Source: Cherax quadricarinatus (lineage: Eukaryota; Arthropoda; Malacostraca; Decapoda; Parastacidae). From it: a stretch of 64,000 nucleotides of DNA. The notes under the pieces are model-generated. The model worked only from the letters and a program-made list of their open reading frames with translations. It made no database searches and was not told the origin of the DNA. This document shows positions 20,106 through 30,835 of this stretch, piece by piece. Within the stretch, counting starts at the first letter, position 1. Each line of letters starts with the position of its first letter. The stretch covers positions 7,003,535 to 7,067,534 of the forward strand of contig NC_091341.1 of NCBI RefSeq assembly GCF_038502225.1, read 5' to 3'. Position numbers and translations under genes: made by a program.

Positions 20106-20544
20106 AGGCGTAGATCCTGGGAGGAACACCGAGCCTCTCAATTAGAATTTAGACATCGTTTTTAAAGATACGTATTTCAATCTGAACTCAAATATCAGAC
20201 ATTTAAATATTTTTTATGATAAAATTATATAGCCATAACGAGATATGTGCCTTAGATACACTAGATGGGTCCTACATTATTGTTTTACCAGAGGGGTGAA
20301 AAGTGGTACCAACCTATGCATGATGAACCATATTACCGGGACTACAGAGATGCGACTTTCCTACAGTTCTTACTGTATATCTCTGAGTGACCTATCGGTT
20401 CTTCTTGTCTCCATTCACACGTGCATTACTCAACCTCGATCCAGTGCATGGCCACCATTCTTATTATCACTGTTCCTCCCAGCCAAACTGAAACTAGCGA
20501 AGGACTCTTGATCTAACGAACTGGTGCTATCTGTCCCTTCAACG

Positions 20545-20735
20545 AATGAAACTTAAATAATAATATTAATATTAATAATAATCATATTAATATTAATAAT
20601 AATAACAGTATCAATAATAATAATAATATCAATAATAGTAGTACTAATAATAATAATAATAGAATTAATAATAATAATAATATCAATAATAATAATAGTA
20701 TCAATAATTATAGTATTAAGCCACTGTAATAATAA
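20545..20735. repeat. (AAT)n-type imperfect trinucleotide repeat
   Basis: About 190 bases of aataat/attaat/atcaat words. Bases 20736-21482 beyond it hold nothing identifiable. Confidence 0.9.
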
Positions 20736-21482
20736 TAATACTAATCCCAGTTGGCCGCGTTATGTATAAAATCATAAGTAAGGATAATCCGAACATCTCT
20801 CCTTCCGCATAGCACTGGGCCAGTCATTTCTTATAGCCAAGGAGCCACGCATACTCTTGAAATAGCTCCTCCTTCACGTTTATCCGTGCGGACATCTTGT
20901 TAAAGTACAAACACTATTGGTCATGCCTGATTCACTAATTTGTTGGTATGGCGCACAATGGTAGTCGTTGTAAGCCAGTTTGTTGTTCTCTAGGATTTAT
21001 GACTGGTCTTATTTTTGGCCAACTTCTTGTGCAGATTTTTTGGGGCGCTTACGCTGCATAATTACGGCATGAAATATATGTCTTACGCACGGGATAATTA
21101 AATGCCATAAATTTTAGAGGCGTAATACGTCTAATTTTTCATACACAAAATTCACAAGGTACATTTGGGTGAAGCGGGTTCCCTCACCCCAGCTGCCATA
21201 CCCAAGGTACTATCGTGGGTGGAGTCCCTCACTCTGTCTACTGTATACTCAAAATACTAGTATTTGCAACGGGCTAACTCATTCCAGTTACAATTCTCGA
21301 GATTTTTATCTTGCCAGCTTCGAAGTTATTCACTCAGGCTATAATATTAACATTTCACAATATGTTTCGTGTTCGACACTAAACAACAAGAATCAGACAT
21401 GTTTTGACTGGACAAGGTAGAATAATGTATATCCTTCCTGACGTACCAGAGGTCACATGATTATGGAACTTTCTTGTGATAT

Positions 21483-21625
21483 ATGGCCAGCTGGGCTGTG
21501 GTTCATATGCTGGATTTCGGGCGGCTGGTAGTAACAGCCTGACTAATTAGCCCTTGATCCACCATGAAACCTGGCCATGAACCGGGCCGCTGGGGTACTG
21601 ACCTACGGAACACTGAATACGCAGC
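21483..21625 (+). mobile_element. LINE-C 3'-terminal fragment
   Basis: ggccagctgggctgtggttc, then accgggccgctggggtactg match the LINE-C 3' region, diverged. Same segment and orientation as the fragment at 5358-5508. Confidence 0.7.
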
Positions 21626-21749
21626 ATTCACCACAGGCACATTCATCAAATATCAGGTCATCAACAGATATACACATCAAACAATATGTATACAACAGAC
21701 ACGTGCACATGTATCAAACTATACGTGCACAAGGCGCATGTCCACATAA

Positions 21750-22320
21750 GAGACACATAAAAACATAAGAACGAATTAACACTGCAGGAGGTATACTGAC
21801 CCAAACTAGGCAGGTCCACTTCCCACCCACCCACACTTACTCGTATACCCGTCCAACATATATCGACAGCTACCCAAAGTTCCTTCCTGATTAATGCTAC
21901 CTGGGAGTTTGTTCACTTATCTACAACTCTATTGACAAACCAGTACTTTCTAAATCAAAATATAATTGCTGTGAGTCATATCTTGGTTAAATATTTTCAA
22001 CACACTCTTTATATCCCTTTTCATTTGCGCACTCTAGTCTTATCTTCCCTAATTCTACGCCTTTGCGAAGAGTGCGGGTTCAGTGCCTTCAGCTTATTTT
22101 TGTAAGAATGGTTTCTAATATATGGAATGAACTTCGTCATCCTTCTCTGTATATTTTTGAGTGCATTTATGTCCATTCTTTAAGTGAGCAGCGCAGTCTA
22201 AATGAGGTCTAACTAAAGATTTATTATGTTAAAGTAAAGCGTTAGGACTTCTGTTACTTACTCTTTTTTTATATAATTCAAGACTTCTATTAGCTTTATT
22301 GCGAGCTCGCAGACACGTCA
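21750..22320 (-). mobile_element. LINE-B-related 3' part
   Basis: Starts at the LINE-B 3' terminus (acataagaacg, reverse orientation) and runs through the C-terminal coding region, including ctgggagtttgttcacttat, matching 45366-45560 and 46980-47400. Strongly diverged; no useful open frame. Confidence 0.7.
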
Positions 22321-22324
22321 GACA

Positions 22325-22328
22325 ACTT

Positions 22329-22409
<81 letters not shown>
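22325..22409. repeat. (CT)n/(AC)n microsatellite
   Basis: A short ctctctctc, then about 36 AC units. A LINE-A copy begins immediately to the right. Confidence 0.95.
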
Positions 22410-22411
<2 letters not shown>

Positions 22412-22556
22412 CTGAGGAAGAGAGGAGGGGAGGTCACAAAAATGACCGCGAAGTATGTGAGGAACTCAACATGAGATTCAAAGAAGTGTTCACAGAAGAG
22501 ACAGAAGGGCCTCCAGAAAGGCGGAGAGGTGGGGTACACCATCAAGTGTTGGACAG
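22410..22556 (+). mobile_element. LINE-A copy 7, 5' part (split by LTR element)
   Basis: ggctgaggaagagaggaggg to caccatcaagtgttggacag corresponds to the linker just before RT. Copy 2 in reverse complement reads gacaccaacaagtgctgcac at this point. It continues at 28793 after the LTR element. Confidence 0.8.
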
Positions 22557-22834
22557 TCTCAGTTACCAGTAGTTTTGGTAGTAGTGACTCATACAACCAT
22601 TACTGATTTGCTGCCTCCTGCATAAATCACTGTTATATTACTGGCTATTACTGCTGACCTAGTATGATTTGAATGCCACTCGCCCTCCAGGCACTCGCCA
22701 GGGTAGTTTAAGTTGAGTCGTAAGAGAGGAGGCAGGTCAGGCCTTGCATCCCCATATATTCCATCTAATATACGTACTAGAACATCCGATGTGAGTGTTT
22801 ATTACCGAATCCATGTTCGAACCCCCACATGACA
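22557..22834 (+). repeat. 5' LTR, lacking its first ~80 bp
   Basis: Aligns with 28520-28792 (tagtgactcatacaacc; ttgaatgccactcgccctcc; gagtgtttattacc), ending catgaca. The tgtcgggacacc start present in the 3' LTR is absent. Confidence 0.82.
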
Positions 22835-22855
22835 AATTGGTGGCAGCGTGTGGGC
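22835..22855 (+). promoter_or_regulatory. Candidate primer-binding site
   Basis: aattggtggcagcgtgtggg directly follows the 5' LTR. Its tggtggcagcg core looks like a tRNA 3'-end complement region, but I cannot assign the tRNA. Position is the main evidence. Confidence 0.45.
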
Positions 22856-23639
22856 GTGGATTTAGGGCATTTATGCAGATATCAGAAGATCAAGCAGGGT
22901 CATTGTGAGTGCCGCGGTACCCCAAGCCAGCCTGCCATCTCTAAACATACCCTACCTCCACCCAGCATTGCAAGCCTGCAGAAACAGCTCCTACAGCCAT
23001 TTACAAAGCTTATGGCTAATGTGCTTTAACTTTCGAGGACTGGATCCGAGTTTTGCAATTAAGCCAGCCAGTAAGCCAGTCTGTGGGGGAGGGGAGTGCC
23101 TAGCCATAAGTCATCCAGCCTGCCTCATCATTCATCCTGCCTGTTCCTTCATGCTGTGTGCATTGTTACAGGTATTCTAGTCAGCCATTATTGAGGCTGA
23201 AGCCAGCAAGACAATCCAGCTTTCCAACCCAGCTGAGAGAGAGAGAAGTAAGCCACGTAAGTTCCTCTTTGAAGTATTGTCTCCGATATCACCTTGTGCT
23301 GCCAATTCAACGCTGGACAGAGTGGTATTCACCATCCCTGTGGCATATTGTGGTTTAAGCCACCTGGGTTTTCTCGTGAGTGGTGAGATTTAGTGTGCCA
23401 GTGGGCGCATGGCATAGTCACCCACCTCCGCCATCGCCACCTACCCACCACAAAGCCTCATCCACCTGTGGTATTCTTCACCTTTCTACCGCTTACACGC
23501 TGGATCAAGAGCTGAATTTCAGCTGTGTTTCACCTGAGAGCCACCTTTACGAGAGCCTAAGTGTGTAAGTCTTCGGATTAAGTACATTTCTTCGCGACAA
23601 CGAGTATGAGTGACGGGTCGTCGCCTGCCCACGGGACCA

Positions 23640-25120
23640 CATCTCTCTTCCACCGTAGAGTTATTTTCTGTTTAAAGACGTTTGTGTGTGTGTGAGACAT
23701 TTACAGTGAATTTCTTGCGTATTTAAACCTTGCACTTTCAGTGTAGACGCTGTGCTTTCTTTGACTAATCATTATGCATTATTTTCCCAGTGTTATCGCT
23801 CACCTTTGGTGTTTTATTTTTTTTATAATTATGTCTGTGTTCTTTTGTGTTAATTCTCTGCCTGCAGTATTATTTTCTTGTGTACAAGTTTATTCTTTAT
23901 TGTGTACAGTATTGAACTCATTGGCCAGTCATTCACTCCGTGTGAAGTGATCAATTATTACTTTTTACTTGTGTTCTTCAGTGTTGTGCTCTGCACCATA
24001 TTTCAGTAATATTAATTTTCTCCAGTACTTACATTATTATTATATTTTCCCCCCAGCATTTTCCTTGTGTTTTCCTGCTAATTCTATGTATAAATTAATG
24101 CTGTGCTGTTTACCCCAGTATACTAAATTACCCACGTATTTCTGTGTCTACCATTTTTCTATACCAAGCAGTGCCTCATTCCCTTGAATTTTTCGCAGAA
24201 TCTTGTACTATTATTTTATATGCAAGCAAGAGCATTCTTTTCATATCTCTGTCACAGCAAGATTTTGTTGCAAGAACGATTATCCGATAAGTGAAGGGAA
24301 TTTTCCTTGTTGTGTGTGTGTCCTGCCACTATGTAAGTGTTCCAGTTCTGAATCTTGTGTTATTTTTATTCATATTAATCATATTTCTTTGAACAAATTC
24401 ACTCTTGGGTTATTTTAACGTCTTTTTCAAGTGCTATCCTTGCTTTGTTTGAGTAAATTGTTTTGCCTAATTTGCAATTAAGAGTTTAAGTGTTCAAGCA
24501 AGTTTTTCTTCATATTTTTATTATTAAATTTCATCTGCATTTTTCCAGTGTAAGTTTTATTGCTACATTGATTAATTCTGCAATTTATTTTATAGTGCAT
24601 TTTGTTTTACAGTGATTTATTTTATTTTCATTGATATTTTTATACATTGTTATTCTTGTCTCATATTCAGTTTTGTTTGCGTATCCTTTTTTTGATTTTA
24701 TTCTTTTCCTTGATATTGTTATTATGTTTTATTTTATTTTGTTTATGCACTCTTAGAAAATATTTATTTTCCCAGTTCTCTCTCTTTGCATACAATTTAG
24801 TGATTATTTTATACTTTTTTGCATTGATTTACAATTTTATTAGTAAATTTCTTTACTGAAGTAAGAGTACAGACAGTTCATTTGGCAATTAATTCAGCCT
24901 ACAGCAATATATTACTTTCGTGTATTTTCAATGTGTTTCTTTATCTTGCGAAGTCCATTTCAATGAGTTGTTCTTCCTCTTGCATTGTGTCTTAAACATT
25001 TTTTTTTATTACTTCTGCAGAATTAGTTACATCTCTTTTATTTCAATTTTAGCATTTGTGTCAATTGCGTCATTTTTATTTTTCATTATTCTTGTCTTAT
25101 TTGTTTTTGTGCAACTTCTT
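23640..25120. other. T-rich non-coding leader of LTR element
   Basis: About 1.5 kb strongly enriched in T on the plus strand (ttttattttattttcattga and similar), between the primer-binding site and gag. No repeats or open frames of note. Bases 22856-23640 are of ordinary composition and unrecognised. Confidence 0.6.
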
Positions 25121-25153
25121 TGACATTATGTCTCACCTTCGAGTGATACTTTA

Positions 25154-25680
25154 GTGAATGACGTCAATCAGACCTCTCAGGCTACTGCCGCCCCTGTCAT
25201 CATTCCTAATAGTTCCTTATTGACTGTCAGACCGACCCAGACACTGAGACACTATAGTCCTACTCATGATTCTCTTGATGCTTTGCCTTTATTCAATGGC
25301 CATGTGCATAATCTTGAAGCGTGGTTTACTGCCATTCGTTCTCGTGTTAATGACTTGCGAAAGAAGACCTTCATCAGTCGCCTGCTGCCCTTCACGTTGT
25401 CGATTTGATCGAAATAAAAGACTTCCGGAATCTTACTAAGAGGTCACAATATGAGGAACTGATTCGTTCTTTCCTTGTACCAATGAAAACAGCTGATCCA
25501 TAAGTCGTCCTTAGGGAACTCGTGAATGCTATACTCATGACTAATGAATCGTTGAGTGCATTTGCCGTTCGATTAGCTAAATTTTCATCATCATTTATCA
25601 ATGCAGTCTAGTCCTCAGCCTTTGTCCCTGGCGAGGAAAAAAGCTTCACAGCATCGTTTGCTAAAATTGCAGCTTTTGGG
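25154..25680 (+). pseudogene. gag-like remnant of the LTR element
   Basis: The first frame of 84 codons contains LPLFNGHVHNLEAWFTAIRS, a pattern common at the start of Gypsy-type gag capsid domains (LP.F.G....W......). After a frameshift near 25395 the reading continues (VDLIEIKDFRNLTKRSQYEE, then a stop near 25500, then LSAFAVRLAKFSSSF). Capsid would package element RNA. Broken by at least one frameshift and several stops. No CCHC knuckle is seen. Confidence 0.6.
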
Positions 25681-26430
25681 GCAATCAAAGAACTAATGCT
25701 GCCATAAATTCTGCTTACAATGTTTCTATAGGTGACTCTCCACATTATGCGTTGTACGGTGTAGATAAGCGTTTGCCTTGTGAGTTGTTAAATTCTAACC
25801 CGAAACCAAATTGCAACCCTGATGATTTCATAGCAACTCGTACCAGCTAAGCTCAGAGTGTTTTTGAAGAATCTGTGAAACACTTCATAAATCAACAGCA
25901 GAATTTACAAAATTCACTAATACTCAAGCAAAGCTGACCAAAATTAAAGTAGGTTCGAGAGTTATGCTGACTAACTTTAACAAAACATCTGCAATGCCTA
26001 AGCTTGATCAAAAGTTTGTTGGTCCTTACCGAGTAGTTGAACATATCAATGGCAATAAGTATAAAGTTAGAGAAATTAGTGCTGGTCAGTATAAAGAATC
26101 GCATTTAGATCATATGAAATTAGTATGCGATGATAATGATGTTCCTACCTAGACTAATGTGACAGACTCTGACAATCCTCCTGACTCTGTACCCTCTACC
26201 TTTAATACTCGGTGAGACGATCAGCCTGAATGTCGTTATTCCCTACATACATGACAAGTATTGAGAAATTCTCAAGTATCATTTGTAAATACCAATTCAG
26301 ATCTGCCTCAACCACGGCATGAGTTAGCCAGTGCAACAGAGTTTGATCCTCCCAGAGATGATACAAATTCTGCATATGTTAATCTCACCATAGCAGAGTT
26401 GGGGTTAAATGTAAATAACCTGTATAGATG
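25680..26430 (+). pseudogene. Integrase C-terminal remnant
   Basis: The 5' portion reads NAAINSAYNVSIGDSPHYAL, then YGVDKRLPCELLN, the ...SPhyalyG..prlP region at the end of an integrase core. 25964-26152 encodes KLDQKFVGPYRVVEHINGNK, then HLDHMKL: the small barrel domain after the core in Gypsy integrases. The catalytic DDE residues are missing. The frame continues with stops to NLTIAELGLNVNNLYR near 26428. Confidence 0.75.
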
Positions 26431-26607
26431 AATAATATAGTTTAAAATGTATTTCAACTGTCTGTTACAATATCAACTTATTAATATTCAAGAATTTTTT
26501 TTTTTTTGTGTGTGTGTGTGTTCAGGTTCTCTCCGAAATCTGAGATTTAACAGTCTAGATTTGAGTGCACCAAGTCTGCCTTTTCTGTTAAACACTTCTT
26601 TCTTTGA

Positions 26608-26815
26608 ACATCAAAATGGTATACAATACCGACAGGTTGGTAGGAAAGACACATAGGCAACAGTTAGGCAACTTTATTCCGAAACGTTTCGCCTACACAG
26701 TAGGCTTCTTCGGTCGAATACAGAAAGTAGGCAGGAACAATAGAGATGTGAAGACGATGTAATCAGTCCATCACCCTTGAAGTCGTAGAATTTTGAGGTT
26801 GTCAGTCCCTCAGCC
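26608..26815 (-). mobile_element. Solo hammerhead element, family 3
   Basis: Contains a minus-strand hammerhead-like motif and, at its left, accgacaggttggtaggaaa, similar to the hairpin-like end of family 2. Its right end shares aggttgtcagtccctcagcc with 11325-11350. Single copy, not a foldback pair. It sits inside the LTR element. Confidence 0.7.
26677..26724 (-). ncRNA. Hammerhead ribozyme motif with U4C change
   Basis: Minus-strand core ccgaaga (plus 26707-26713), stem II gccta/taggc with ctgtg loop, gaaac (plus 26686-26690), helix I ttcga/tcgga. Position 4 is C instead of U, which should impair cleavage. Confidence 0.55.
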
Positions 26816-27004
26816 TTTGTACATATCCTTCCTCCAAATCCATAAATTACATGAATACAGATTGACTGATCAATTTTTTATCACTTATTGTATAATCCCA
26901 CTGTTGAATCTATTACTTCTATGAATTGTGCTATATCATACCTTGTAATGCATTACAATAAGTTCCATTCCATTATATCCATCACGATAATCTCCTTATG
27001 TATG

Positions 27005-28400
27005 TTATAACGACATAAGAACATAAGAAAAACGAACACTGCAACAAGCCTACTGACCCATGCAGAGCAGGTCCATGTAACTCATCCCCCCGGATTAGCC
27101 CAATAACCTACCCAGTCTGGTCACCTCCACTCAAGGAAAGAGCATGGCACCAGACCCAGCAGCACAAGCTAGTCAGTTCCAACTCACACCCACCCACACC
27201 CACTCACGTATTTATCTAACCTATTTTTAAAACTACACAACGTTTTAGCCTCAATAACTGTACTCGGGAGTTTGTTCCACTCATCCACAACTCTATTACC
27301 ATGTCACTAGTTACTGCAGTCGTGCATAGTTTATTATCGTCCTGTTCTACATAATCTATTATTTAAGGAATATCGCTAGTATTTTCCTGGGTGAAAACTG
27401 AGAGGAAGTAGGTATTGAGAATTTCACACATATCCTTATCGCTGTTAGTGATCTGACCAGAGTTACTCTTAAGTGGGCCAATCTTGCCCCTGATCTTACT
27501 TCTGTATAACTGAAAGAACCCTTTTGGGTTAGTCTTTGAATCCCTTGCGACCTTAGCCTAATAATCCCTTTTTGCTTTTCTTGTTACTGTCTTTATTTCT
27601 CTCTTTAATTGAATATATTGATTTCTTAACTGCCCATCCCCTCTTTTGATACGCCTATATATGCCTCTCTTTTGACCAATGAGATGTTTTAATCTATTGT
27701 TCATCCATTTGGGATCATTTTTGTTAGATCTAATTTCCCTACTCGGAACAAAAGTTGTCTGGGCAGCTAGAACTATGCTCTGAAAAACGTCATATTGGCA
27801 ACCAAGATTACCTACCTGACCCATAGTCAGGACATCCCAATTTAGCCCACCCAGGTAATTTTTCAGTCCCATGAAGTCGGCCAAGCGAAAATCTGGGACA
27901 GAGATTTGATTGCAGTTATCTGGGTAATTAAATGATATATTGAAACTAAGTGATTTGTAATCACTTTACCCAAGCTCATCATTAACCTCAAGATTATTAA
28001 TTAGTGACTCTTTGTTGCCAAGAACCAAGTCAAGCAGACTGTTTCCTCTAGTTGGTTCTGTCACAACCTGTTCTAAAAAGCAATCCTGCTCCAATCAATT
28101 TGTCTAAAGTTAAAATCTCCCATTATCACAACATTTTCATATCTAGATGCCTTATGAATTTCTTCCCATGACAGCTTACTGCACTCCCTATCAAGGTTTG
28201 GGGGCCTATAAATCACACCCAAAATTAATTTGTCACGACCCTCGAGAAACTCTAGCCAAACAGATTCTGTGTTCTATGTTTCTAATCCTATATCATGTCT
28301 AAGACAACAATTTAAATTTTCTCTGACACACATCGTCCACTCCACTACCCTTCCTGTACTTCCTGTAACTGTACTCGGGAGTTTGTCTACTGTTCAACTG
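27005..28400 (-). mobile_element. LINE-B fragment with internal deletion
   Basis: Starts with the LINE-B 3' terminus (acataagaacataagaaaa) and passes through ctgtactcgggagtttgttc. At about 27302 it jumps to the linker region (gtcactagttactgcagtcg), skipping roughly the RT core. Then come linker and endonuclease parts: 27558-27884 reads ADFMGLKNYLGGLNWDVLTM and PKWMNNRLKHLIGQKRGIYR. It ends near the endonuclease start. Bases 26816-27004 and 28401-28472 are unassigned interior of the LTR element. Confidence 0.8.
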
Positions 28401-28472
28401 TTGTTTGCTTTGACATTGTATAGAATCAGCCCAGAGCCGTATTCCTGTTACCTCTAGTTTGTATTAGCTGTA

Positions 28473-28792
28473 TGTCGGGACACCACATGTTAACGGCGCT
28501 GAGCTCTCAGTAGTATCAGTTACCAGTAGTGTCAGTAGTAGTGACTCATACAACCGTTACTGATTCACCGCCTCCTGCATGAATCACTGACTGTTTTATC
28601 ACTGACTGTTACTGTTGACCTAGTATGATTTGAATGCCATTCGCCCTCCAGGCACTCGCCAGGGCAGTTCAAGTTGAGTCGTAAGAGAGGAGACAGGCCA
28701 GGCTTGGCGTCCCCATACATTTCATCTAATATACATAGCAGAACATCCGACGTGAGTGTTTATTACCCAATCCATGTTCAAACCCCATGACA
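28473..28792 (+). repeat. 3' LTR, complete
   Basis: 320 bp beginning tgtcgggacaccacatg and ending ccccatgaca, i.e. TGTC...GACA inverted ends. Followed directly by the acag target duplication and LINE-A. Confidence 0.82.
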
Positions 28793-30288
28793 ACAGTACA
28801 TGCAACCAAGGATGGGGTCAGATAACATCTCTCCATGGGTTCTGAAAGAGGGAGCAGAGGTGTTATGTGTACCACTAACAACAATCTTTAACACATCTAT
28901 CGAAACAGGGCGACTACCTGAAGTATGGAAGACAGCAAATGTAGTCCCAATTTAAAAAAAAAAAGACAGACATGAAGCATTAAAGTACAGGGTCACTGAC
29001 ATGTATAGTGTGCAAGATTATGGAGAAGATTATCAGGAGAAGAGTGGTGGTGCACCTAGAAAGGAATGAGCTTATCAACGAAAGCCTGCACGGTTTCAGG
29101 GAAGGAAAATCCTGCGTAACAAACCTACTGGAATTCTATGACAGGGTGACAGCAGTAAGACAAGATAGAGAAGGGTGGGTAGATTGCATTTTCTTGAACT
29201 GTAAGAAGGCGTTTGACATAGTTCCACACAAGAGATTAGTGCAAAAACTGGAGGACCAGGAAGGTACTACAATGGATCAGGGAATACCTGTCAGGAAGAC
29301 AACAGTGAGTCATGGTATGTGGCAAGGGGTCAGAGTGGGCGCCTCTAACGAGCAGGTTGGCGCAGGGATCAGCCTTAGGATTGGTGCTGTTTCTGGTATT
29401 TGTGACGACATGACGGAAGGAATAGATTCTGAAGTGTCCCTGTATGCAGATGACCTGAAGTTGATGAGAAGAATTCGAACGGACGATGACCAGGCAGAAC
29501 TACAGACTAATCTGGACAGGTTCCAGGACTGGTCCAACCCCACCAAGTGCAAAGTCATGAAAATTGGGGAAGGGCAAAGAAGACCACAGACGGAGTACAA
29601 TCTAAGGGGCCTGAGTCTACAAACCTCACTCAAGAAAAAGAATCTTGGGGTGAATATAACACCGGGCACATCTCCTGAGAGGAAAATCAACCAAATAACT
29701 TTTGCAGCATATGGGCGCCTGGCAAACCTAAGAACAGCATTCCGACGTCTTGATAAGGAGTCATTCAGGACCCTGTACACTGTGTACATTAGGCCCATAA
29801 TGGAGTACGCAGCTCCAGTTTGGAACCCTCACTTAGCCAAGTTAGAAACTAGAGAAAGTGCAAAGGTTTGCAGCAAGACTGGTCCCGGAGCTAAGGGGTA
29901 TGTCCTACGAGGAGAGGTTAAGGGGAATCGACCTGACGACGCTGGAAGACAGGAGTAATAGGGGGAGATGTGATAACGACGTATAAAATACTGAGAGGAA
30001 TCGATAAGGTGGACAGAGACGGGATGTTCCAGAGACGGGACACAGCAACAAGGGGTCATAGTTGGAAGTTGAAGACTCAAATGAACCACAGGGATGTTAG
30101 GAAGTATTTCTTCAGTCACAGAGTTGTCAGGAAGTGGAATAGTCTAGTAGTGGAGGCAGGGTCCATACATAGCTTTAATTAGAGGTATGATAAAACTCAC
30201 GGAGCAGGAAGAGTGACCAAGTAGCGGCCAGTGAAGAGGCGGGGCCAGGAGCTGTGAATCGTCCCCTGCAACCACAACTAGGTGAGTA
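28793..30288 (+). mobile_element. LINE-A copy 7, 3' part
   Basis: Resumes LINE-A at acagtacatgcaaccaagga and runs through RT to the 3' end ccacaactaggtgagtac with a short (AC)n. A small deletion near 29500-29560 removes the SSNWLLEF part (qdwsnPTKCKVMK). Confidence 0.88.
29008..30182 (+). pseudogene. LINE-A reverse transcriptase, frameshifted
   Basis: The 316-codon frame at 29008-29958 keeps FREGKSCVTNLLEFYDRVTA and FLNCKKAFDIVPHKRLVQKL, but the first catalytic aspartate is N (FLNC for FLDC). The GVPQGSVLGP block is lost to paired frameshifts (29270-29400). The second site reads YADDLKLM, intact. It shifts frame near 29850 and resumes at 29970-30182 (RKYFFSHRVVRKWNSL). Not functional. Confidence 0.8.
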
Positions 30289-30308
30289 CACACACACACA
30301 CAAAATAG

Positions 30309-30567
30309 TAGAATAATATCACTGCTACATCAGAACAAGCAATAATGAGTGCTTAACAAAGTGATCAATATCACTGCTACCTCAAAACAAGCAACAATGA
30401 GTGCTTAACAAAGTGATCAATATCACTGCTACCTCAAAACAAGCAACAATGAGTGCTTAACAAAGTGATCAATATCACTGCTACCTCAAAACAAGCAACA
30501 ATGAGTGCTGAACAAAGTGATCAATATCACTGCTACCTCAAAACAAGCAACATGGGTGCTGAACAAC
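30309..30567. repeat. 52-bp minisatellite, five copies
   Basis: Unit starts gtgatcaatatcactgctac and contains caacaatgagtgcttaacaa. Starts at 30361, 30413, 30465 and 30517 are exactly 52 apart; a degraded copy precedes and the last ends near 30567. A further diverged relative lies at 30730-30835. Confidence 0.93.
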
Positions 30568-30572
30568 GTGAT

Positions 30573-30645
30573 TAACTCACGGAAAAGAGTGGGATTCGAA
30601 CCCAGAGCAAGCCAGTCTTAAAATTGGCAGTCCAGTGTGTTAACC
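30573..30645 (-). other. tRNA-like sequence
   Basis: The minus-strand reading has gtggttaacacactggactg (D-arm to anticodon region) and ctgggttcgaatcccactc (T-arm). It could be a tRNA pseudogene or SINE head. Acceptor pairing is incomplete, and it lies between two tandem arrays. Confidence 0.5.
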
Positions 30646-30835
30646 ACAGTATCATGCCCACATAATAAAATTCTTTCCAGCCATTCTGTCAGTTGTTTAC
30701 AATCTTTGAATTTCGATATCACGAATCACCGTGATCGATGTCACTGCTACGGTCGAACATGTAACAGTGAGTGATCAAGTGATTAATATGACTGTCATGT
30801 TAGAATATAAAACAATGAGAGCTTAGCAAGTGATC

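Larger units (their letters stand above)
22557..28792 (+). mobile_element. Degraded LTR retrotransposon (Ty3/Gypsy-like), nested in LINE-A
   Basis: Two similar LTRs enclose a 5.6-kb interior with a gag fragment and an integrase C-terminus. The element sits between ggacag and acagtacatgcaacc of LINE-A, giving the 4-bp target duplication acag. The interior later received a hammerhead element (26608-26815) and a LINE-B fragment (27005-28400). Protease, RT, RNase H and most of integrase are deleted between gag and the integrase tail near 25680. Confidence 0.82.
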
